Below, in pieces: positions 13,801-18,341 of a stretch of 18,341 nt of DNA. Source of the stretch: Lachnospiraceae bacterium (GTDB lineage Bacteria; Bacillota_A; Clostridia; Lachnospirales; Lachnospiraceae). Under the pieces are notes generated by a model that saw only the letters and a list, made by a program, of their open reading frames with translations, made no database searches and was not told where the DNA came from. Every line of letters starts with the position of its first letter. Position 1 is the stretch's first letter. A program made the position numbers and the translations under genes. The stretch covers positions 1 through 18,341 of the forward strand of contig QXWX01000095.1 in assembly GCA_009911175.1 (NCBI GenBank), read 5' to 3'.

Positions 13801-16052
13801 AAGACGGGGGATATGATCTGGAATCCGCAGCCCCGGTGGTGCTTGGAGCCAACGGGGAGACCGAGATCTTTACCGATGAAAACGGCTATGCCTGCAGCAT
13901 CCCGTTGCCCTTCGGCACGTACCTTGTGCGGGAGACCACGGTGCCCCAGAACTATAAGCCAGTCAGGGACTTTTTGGTCCACATCACAGAGAACCATCCT
14001 GATACGCCCCAGGCCTGGCGGGTGCTTTTGGATGAGGAATTCGAAGCAAGGCTGCGGATCGTGAAGAAGGATGACGAGACGAAGAAACCCGTCTTAGTGA
14101 AAAATGCGGAGTTCAAGATCTATGACCTGGACCGGGAGGCTTATGTGGAACAGGTGACCACCTATCCCACCGTGATGACCCATCAGTCCTTTTTTACGGA
14201 TGAGCACGGATCCCTGGTGCTGCCCCAGAGCTTAAAGATCGGAAACTACCGGATCGAAGAGGTGACAGCCCCCCAGGGATATCTGCGGAATGACCAGACC
14301 TATGAGGTGTCCGTAGACTGCGATACGCCCTACCAGATGGATCCCGCATCGGGGGATGTGATCATCGAAGTCGTCTGTGAGGACCATCCGGCCAAGGGAA
14401 AGCTGAATCTCGTCAAAAAAGGCGAGGCCTTAAAAGGCTATGACCAGGATTTTATCTATGAAAGAGAGAACCTGGCAGGCGCGGAATTTGAAGTTTCTGC
14501 CGCGGAGGATCTCTATACGGCGGATGGCCAGAAGGACGCGCAAGGGAACCGGATCCGGGAGTATGCGGCCGGGGAACTGGTCACAACCCTGACCACAGAC
14601 GGGGAAGGGAAGGCGTCCCTGCCAGACCTGCCCCTTGGAACCTACCGGATCATGGAGACAAAAGCGCCGGAGGGATTTGTGTTAAATGAAACGGCACAGA
14701 CCATCACCCTGGCTTATGAGGATCAGGATACGCCGATGGTGGAGCAGACCGCAGAGTTTGAAAATGAGCTGCAGAAAGCGGAGATCTCCGTTGTAAAGAA
14801 AGATGCCCGCAGCGGAGGAGTGATCCAAGGAGCTGTATTTGGCCTGTATACAAAAGCTGACATTACAAGAAGTGGAGAAACCATCGTAAAGGCAGATACC
14901 CTGCTGGGGGAAGCAGCCACAGGAGAGGATGGGAAAGCTGTCTTAGAAACCGCCCAGGGTTATCTCTTAGATGAGGAAATCCGGGAAGTGGACCTGACCT
15001 ACCGGGACCAGGATACCCCGGTGGTGACATTTTCCCCGGACTGGCAGAACCAGCGCCAGAAGGTGGAGATCCAGGTGTTGAAAACAGAAAAGGATTCCGA
15101 CCGTGCGGTGCCGGGGACGGTATTTTCCCTGTGCGCAGGGGAGGACATCACCAATGCCGGGGGAGACGTGCTCCTGGAGGCGGATACCGTCATCGAGGAA
15201 AAGGCTGCGGATGCCGAAGGGAAACTGACATTTACGGCAGACCTGCCGGTGGGCTTTTCTTATTACGTGAAGGAGACCGCTGCGGCTCCCGGGTTCACCA
15301 CCATGGGGGAAATGCAGGAGTTTGACATCCCGTCCGGAAATATGGGAAGGACAGCCGTACCGTCTGTGCTCTGCTTTGAAAATGAGACAACCGTAGTGGA
15401 GTTTTCCAAAGTATCCCTGACGGACAGAAACGAAGTAGAAGGCGCGAAGCTGCAGGTGACAGATCCCGACGGAACTGTGGTGGACGAATGGATTTCCGGG
15501 AAGGAACCCCATATCATCCGGGAACTGGAGGTGGGAAAGACCTACCGGATGACAGAGACCCTGCCTGCGGAAGGGTATGTGACCGCCAGCCCCATCGAAT
15601 TTACCGTAGAAAATACGAACGAAGTCCAGAAGGTGGAGATGAAGGATGACGTGACCAGGGTAGAGATCTCAAAGACAGACATCGCCGGGAAGGAGCTGCC
15701 GGGAGTGAAGCTGACGGTCTATGACAAGGACGGGAAGGCGGTGGAGAGCTGGGTTTCTGAAGACAAGCCCCACTATATGGAAATGCTGCCGACCAGGGAG
15801 TATACGCTCCATGAAGAGAGTGCGCCGGAGGGGTATCTGTTAGCGGAGGACATCCGGTTTGAAGTCCGGAACACCGGGGAGATCCAGAAGGTGACGATGA
15901 AGGATGAAAGGAAGCCGGAGATCCCGGATACCCCGAAGACCGGGGACCGGTCAGACTTCCTATTCTGGCTGCTGCTCATGGGGCTGGCCTGCATCGGTGT
16001 GATCGCGCCGGTTGTTTCCTGTTTCCGGGATCTGAAAAAGGGAGGTAAGTGA
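10875..16052 (+). CDS. Giant LPXTG-like surface adhesin with thioester-like and SpaA/Cna-B domains
   Basis: This is a 1725-aa cell-wall protein. A TTG start at 10875 is chosen because an in-frame TGA lies immediately before it, no ATG follows for 180 codons, and GAGAGG lies eight bases upstream. Order: signal peptide (1-31, cut near ALA-ED); a beta-rich N-terminal region (35-135); an acidic Ser/Pro linker (136-215); a thioester-domain-like module (about 240-370) with Cys268 in AYCLES but His324 in FTHIA where the family has TQxA; a further beta domain (370-490); then about eleven SpaA/Cna-B domains of about 85-125 aa (491-1678). Many show the isopeptide pattern: K in the first strand (VKKD), E in KE-AP-GY and N in the last strand (FTNER, FENE). 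The C-terminus is TPKTGD (1686-1691), a hydrophobic helix and RDLKKGGK, a sortase signal. Similar proteins occur as cargo of Lachnospiraceae conjugative elements, though no conjugation gene or sortase is present here. Confidence 0.9.
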   Translation: MTNRKTKRWISGLLAVVTIVSALIQPASALAEDPEPAAYEAEYPALEAVRSELAEDEIVTAGDYEIEAGSSFDIEHDFSSIEIPEEKVRVKFHEAKNQSGQDFDTNQPDSYRAVYFVEPVSGNPSYHICRNIIVKEQPDVSQAGTDSTDENGEQPTEPSEEEGGPGPDTEDPDLEGSESVPSDSMTEAQMEAVIEDMEQSEDAHEHAEQIAEDGGLLLFSMDTRTTARRARAASGSASLVTGAQVFYPTNLGNYSTNMFTVNGRIAYCLESAKCTPATGSYASQVLEGNPNLQKTLYYGYGGAGDLTDQFMPQFRGELKYVFTHIAASYFYCGIDGFEGCTMEDLQECGVLGWINYLADQPAPPDPYLSLSETALKATGNGSEQRTESIWLEGDSRNSITLRIPENVTFHNEDSRETQTGGSVRISGGTSFYFTAPMSVSGTWDTGEMRGSLRTIWKALVVSTGDANQDIGSYYEEESGNSVRFSVQWMDLARVKVVKVDSASNARLAGAVFGIYQEEACRNLIATMPVTNRNGESEVEIAKTQDTVYLKEITAPSGYRYNATAYRVALKTNQTVSTTVPDIEQLGNLTIYKEGEVLTGAVPHENGFTFQYGNRKQKGAVFNVYAARDIVTPSGTVVFKSGQLVAENLETGADGSVTVKNLHLGTYRVTEVQAPKGFYNAKETKEVVIAYAGQTAEAAFSTATFHNDRQKAEVSIVKKDQDTMNGLAGGVFGLYASESIKNADGNPVADKDTLLDRVTTRADGSAVFSADLPIDYNYYVKEIQAPPNYLKNEEDTYAFRFEAANGSEAKVSFAHTFTNERASATIRLVKVDKETGESIPQGDASLEHAVYGLYARKDILHPDAKTGVLYPVGEQVATLTTDEEGKAEIDGLYLGEYFVKEITPPAGYLTDETEYDLVCSYEGELSAVIERDCTSSDQVIKQPFQIVKAANSGETDAVLLAGAGFTAYLVSSLDVKEDGGYDLESAAPVVLGANGETEIFTDENGYACSIPLPFGTYLVRETTVPQNYKPVRDFLVHITENHPDTPQAWRVLLDEEFEARLRIVKKDDETKKPVLVKNAEFKIYDLDREAYVEQVTTYPTVMTHQSFFTDEHGSLVLPQSLKIGNYRIEEVTAPQGYLRNDQTYEVSVDCDTPYQMDPASGDVIIEVVCEDHPAKGKLNLVKKGEALKGYDQDFIYERENLAGAEFEVSAAEDLYTADGQKDAQGNRIREYAAGELVTTLTTDGEGKASLPDLPLGTYRIMETKAPEGFVLNETAQTITLAYEDQDTPMVEQTAEFENELQKAEISVVKKDARSGGVIQGAVFGLYTKADITRSGETIVKADTLLGEAATGEDGKAVLETAQGYLLDEEIREVDLTYRDQDTPVVTFSPDWQNQRQKVEIQVLKTEKDSDRAVPGTVFSLCAGEDITNAGGDVLLEADTVIEEKAADAEGKLTFTADLPVGFSYYVKETAAAPGFTTMGEMQEFDIPSGNMGRTAVPSVLCFENETTVVEFSKVSLTDRNEVEGAKLQVTDPDGTVVDEWISGKEPHIIRELEVGKTYRMTETLPAEGYVTASPIEFTVENTNEVQKVEMKDDVTRVEISKTDIAGKELPGVKLTVYDKDGKAVESWVSEDKPHYMEMLPTREYTLHEESAPEGYLLAEDIRFEVRNTGEIQKVTMKDERKPEIPDTPKTGDRSDFLFWLLLMGLACIGVIAPVVSCFRDLKKGGK

Positions 16053-16098
16053 TCCGGTGGGATTGCGACAGACTTGACAGATCAGGAAACGAGGCTGG

Positions 16099-16120
16099 AA
16101 AAAGCAGTCTTGGCTTTTTT
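16099..16120 (+). terminator. Probable terminator after the adhesin gene
   Basis: AAAAAGC (16099-16105) and GCTTTTT (16113-16119) form a short stem ending in a T-run. Only two GC pairs are present, so it is weak. The rest of 16121-16338 shows no gene; the part near 16300 carries a mismatched GCCTCC-ATA-GGAAGC stem that, read on -, lies just after the transposase remnant and may end its message. Confidence 0.5.
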
Positions 16121-16338
16121 GCAACTGCCCTTTCGTTTGCATCAGTTTCGATTTTTCCTGGTTGAACAAAGGCGCATCCGGGTAGCCGCTGTATATGGGC
16201 TTTCAATTTTGACGCTCTTTGCAAAACAGTATGTTGGATACCTGTGCATATGGAGAGAGAGTTTTTTAAAATCATTTCCAGCGCACCACGAATAAGCCTC
16301 CATAGGAAGCATTTTTAAAAATATTCAGCTGCTGGTAT

Positions 16339-16722
16339 TCAACATAATAAGTGCGGCTCAGGTCTTATGTAATACCTGCCAGATGGCAGAGGGATGATGT
16401 TCCCTCCGCAGGATGAGCATTTGCAGACATCCTTGTTATAGAGCAGCTTGATCATAGCGGGCGTATCAAGATCCTTAAGCCTGGAAATGTATTTCTTACA
16501 GCCAAGCAGGTTGCGGCATAGTGTAATCTTCCTGTTTTTATTCCGGGAAGAAAGCAGGCCGTAATGCCGGATCCGCACAAAACGCCTGGGAGGAACATGC
16601 ATCAGAAATCTCCTGATGAATTCCTCACCGGAAAGTGTGAGTTCCTTCCATTGCCCATGGTTTTTTTCATAATCAGGATAAAAGCGGTTAAACACATCCT
16701 GTACCGTGCGGTTTTCGTTCAT
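16339..16722 (-). pseudogene. IS91-family transposase with internal in-frame deletion
   Basis: This 127-aa frame joins the two ends of an IS91-type transposase. Residues 1-22 (NENRTVQDVFNRFYPDYEKN) are the usual N-terminus. From GQWKELTLSGEEFIRRFLMH on it matches the C-terminal part (PRRFVRIRHYGLLSSRNK, a distal CKCSSCGG zinc-binding pair). The central part of about 230-250 residues is missing, which should hold the CxxC zinc finger, the HUH metal-binding motif and the catalytic tyrosine(s). The junction falls near EKNHGQWKEL and preserves the reading frame. The enzyme cannot be active as a transposase. It could still be made, because its start overlaps the recombinase stop in an ATGA. The comparison is from memory of the family, so the deletion size is approximate. 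Confidence 0.72.
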
Positions 16723-17567
16723 GACCCACCGCCTTCCGAAACATCAAAAGGGCTGCGGATTCCAAGCAGCGTTTTGTTGCTTACATGCAGATATACATCT
16801 GTAGAGCGGGGATCGACATGGCCAAGAAGTGACTGGATATATTTGATATCCACCCCGCTTTCGAATAAGTGGCTGGCAAAACTGTGACGGCAGGCGTGGG
16901 AAGACACGCGGCGTATTATGCCGGCCTTTTTAGCGCTTGCTTTGAAAAACTGGTTAACGCTTGAAATATCGAGGTAATCCCCAGTCCATGAACTCGGGAA
17001 GAGAATGCCCTTTGGTCTGCCGCACTGAAACCAGTATTCGGTAAGCAGGTCGAGATTCCTCTGGGAAAGAATCGTATATCTGTCGATGCGGCCTTTTGTT
17101 TCCCGGACATGGATGGTCATGTTAGTACGGGAAATATCATCATAGTGCAAATGGACAGCCTCAGATACACGCAGCCCGGAAGAATACATGGTAGCGATGA
17201 TCGCCTTATGCTTGAGGTTATCAGTCGCTTCAATGACGGCATTGATCTCCTGTGGCGTAAGCACAGTCGGAAGATTCCGCTCACGCTTCATGGCAGGGAC
17301 TTCCTCGTCATCCCAGGTAATCTTCAGGACTCTTCTGTAGAGAAACTTGATAGAGGAACGATAGTGGTTATGAGTTTCAGGGGACCTGCCCGCCAGACGT
17401 TTCATGGTAAGAAAGGCATCTGCATCCTCAAGCGTGAGGTCAGTAACAGGCTTATTGGTGCAGCGCAGGAAATAGCTGACATTACTGCAATACAGTTGAA
17501 TTGTCCGTTCCCTAAGGTTGCGTTTTTCCGCAGCTTGGCGGATGGATTCAAAAATATCTTCGTACAT
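16719..17567 (-). CDS. Tyrosine recombinase/integrase of an IS91-like element
   Basis: This 282-aa enzyme is apparently intact. The N-terminal SAM-like core-binding domain spans about 1-85. In the catalytic domain the residues are R133 in SSGLRVSEA, K158 in ETKGR, H224/R227 in SSHACRHSFASHL, H250 in QSLLGHVDPRST and the nucleophile Y259 in DVYLHVS. GGAGG five to six bases before ATG 17567 fixes the start; an ATG four codons earlier would itself contain that site. The stop overlaps the start of the transposase gene, so the two are co-translated. The XerC/D-like size and the partner suggest it helps resolve or integrate the element rather than a phage. With the partner deleted, it may be an orphan recombinase. 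No attachment site was identified. Confidence 0.88.
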   Translation of the reverse strand: MYEDIFESIRQAAEKRNLRERTIQLYCSNVSYFLRCTNKPVTDLTLEDADAFLTMKRLAGRSPETHNHYRSSIKFLYRRVLKITWDDEEVPAMKRERNLPTVLTPQEINAVIEATDNLKHKAIIATMYSSGLRVSEAVHLHYDDISRTNMTIHVRETKGRIDRYTILSQRNLDLLTEYWFQCGRPKGILFPSSWTGDYLDISSVNQFFKASAKKAGIIRRVSSHACRHSFASHLFESGVDIKYIQSLLGHVDPRSTDVYLHVSNKTLLGIRSPFDVSEGGGS

Positions 17568-17784
17568 AAAAACCTCCATGATAAGTAGTATTAAGTGTTT
17601 AAAGTGACGTCTACTTACCGGGGAGGTGCATTGGCATCATAATTCCGGTTGCGGAAGACACCAAAAAATGTTATTGTATTCATAGGCAGTGGAGGTCTCC
17701 GTATTTGATTGTTTTGTGTGGTAACTTAACAATACCGTATTGCGGAAGATTTTTCCACTGCTTTTATTTAGAGGGACGTAAAAA

Positions 17785-17816
17785 CTGCGCCACAGCCCTG
17801 GCAGGCCATTGCGCAG
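17785..17816 (+). promoter_or_regulatory. Hairpin upstream of the DUF3781 gene
   Basis: CTGCGC (17785-17790) pairs with GCGCAG (17811-17816), with a small inner CC-CTGGCA-GG possibility. It is GC-rich in an AT-rich setting and has no U-tract. It could be an end structure of the neighbouring IS91-like remnant or a leader element. The rest of 17580-17852 shows no gene. Confidence 0.3.
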
Positions 17817-17852
17817 CGATTTTGTTCAATCGGAATTTGAGGAAAAGAAAGA

Positions 17853-18101
17853 ATGGAAGATAAAAAGATATTACTTGATAATATTGACAAAATTCATACA
17901 ACTGAAATGGGAGTTGATAGAATTAGAAGAAACCTAAAAATAGATACAGTAGATGTTGTTGAGTATTGCAAAAATAAGGTGTTGGATAAAAATTGTAATA
18001 TATACAAACAGGGTAAAAATTGGTATTGCGAAGTTGAAAATATCAAAATTACTATCAATTCATATAGTTATACAATTATAACAGCACATATTGTTAAGTA
18101 A
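17853..18101 (+). CDS. DUF3781 family protein
   Basis: This 82-aa soluble protein starts at ATG 17853 with GAGGAAA about nine bases upstream. The family pattern is clear: LLDNIDKIHTTEMGVDRIRR at the start, VVEYCKNKVLD in the middle, and GKNWYCEV with SYSYTIITAH at the end. This is a full-length match to the roughly 80-residue DUF3781 proteins of Firmicutes, whose function is unknown to me. Its codon use is much more AT-rich than the adhesin or transporter genes, which suggests transfer from another source or part of a mobile region. No operon partner is visible on either side. Confidence 0.75.
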   Translation: MEDKKILLDNIDKIHTTEMGVDRIRRNLKIDTVDVVEYCKNKVLDKNCNIYKQGKNWYCEVENIKITINSYSYTIITAHIVK

Positions 18102-18159
18102 ATTCCAGTTTATCGAGAAGTTAGGTATAACCTGAATCCGTGAAATTGGTTGTTTTATG

Positions 18160-18185
18160 AAGCCAATCCTAAATCTGATTGGCTT
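18160..18185. terminator. Terminator-like hairpin after the DUF3781 gene
   Basis: AAGCCAATC (18160-18168) pairs exactly with GATTGGCTT (18177-18185), with an 8-nt loop. Only a mixed pyrimidine stretch follows on +, so termination is plausible but not strong. No gene is visible from 18186 to the end of the window. Confidence 0.55.
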
Positions 18186-18341
18186 ACTCTTGATAAATTG
18201 TCCTTCAAAGACAGTATTTTAATGAATGATGATTGATTTTGGCTCTAAATGACAGTTAGGAATACTGGAAAACCTTAAAAAATGGCATACTTTCCCCTTG
18301 GTTTTTCATATGGTTACCTGGTAGGACGATTTTACAATTGG

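Larger units (their letters stand above)
16339..17567 (-). mobile_element. Remnant of an IS91-like element with accessory tyrosine recombinase
   Basis: A tyrosine recombinase gene and an IS91-type transposase gene overlap by 4 bp on -, the arrangement known for several IS91-family elements that carry an upstream integrase-like ORF. The transposase has lost its catalytic centre. The outer ends were not located, so the coordinates cover the genes only. Confidence 0.6.

Noticed and set aside
1..18341. CRISPR arrays, tRNA and rRNA genes
   Set aside because: No regularly spaced repeats, cloverleaf with conserved T-arm, or rRNA segments were seen on reading either strand.

Overview
The window looks like chromosomal accessory DNA from a Gram-positive gut Firmicute, most likely a Lachnospiraceae (Blautia/Enterocloster/Clostridium cluster XIVa type). 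The evidence is a lipoprotein with a lipobox, an ECF transporter S component, a Bce-like two-component/ABC locus, a very large SpaA/Cna-B surface protein with a PKTGD sorting signal, Gram-positive ribosome binding sites, and an AUG/GUG/UUG mix of starts. No taxonomic marker gene is present, so the family assignment is inference.

Layout. (1) 46-1546: a cobalamin-riboswitch leader, then a lipoprotein with a transcobalamin-like DUF4430 domain, then a CbrT-like ECF substrate-binding membrane protein. Together they read as a B12 capture and uptake module. (2) 1657-1822: a 166-bp MITE-like element with imperfect 50-nt inverted ends. (3) 1866-7072: an OmpR-type response regulator, a histidine kinase with almost no sensor domain, an ABC ATPase and an 894-aa permease with two FtsX domains. 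The ATPase gene is preceded by a direct repeat, an extended -10 and a 67-nt long hairpin. (4) 7260-9310: a complete IS1634-like insertion sequence with matching ends, sitting just downstream of a good promoter that now points into it. (5) 9428-9609: a small-RNA-like unit on + (promoter, about 90 nt, strong terminator) facing a truncated holin-like toxin tail on -, probably a decayed type I toxin-antitoxin locus. (6) 9754-10632: an Rpn-family PD-(D/E)XK nuclease/transposase-like gene with its own promoter and terminator. (7) 10875-16052: a 1725-aa cell-wall surface protein with a signal peptide, a thioester-like domain whose usual Gln is replaced by His, about eleven SpaA/Cna-B domains and a TPKTGD anchor. 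(8) 16339-17567: a minus-strand pair, a tyrosine recombinase and an internally deleted IS91-family transposase. (9) 17853-18101: a small AT-rich DUF3781 gene, then a hairpin and no further gene to the end of the window.

How the genes fit together. The first operon should be switched on when cellular cobalamin is low. The second is a classic envelope-stress or peptide-resistance circuit, in which the kinase/regulator pair probably drives the adjacent transporter from a promoter that overlaps the end of the kinase gene. The right half is a patchwork of mobile DNA around one large adhesin. The most unusual items are the B12 lipoprotein/ECF pair, the long hairpin ahead of the ABC genes, the orphaned antitoxin-like RNA, the Cys-His thioester-like domain and the in-frame deleted IS91 transposase.
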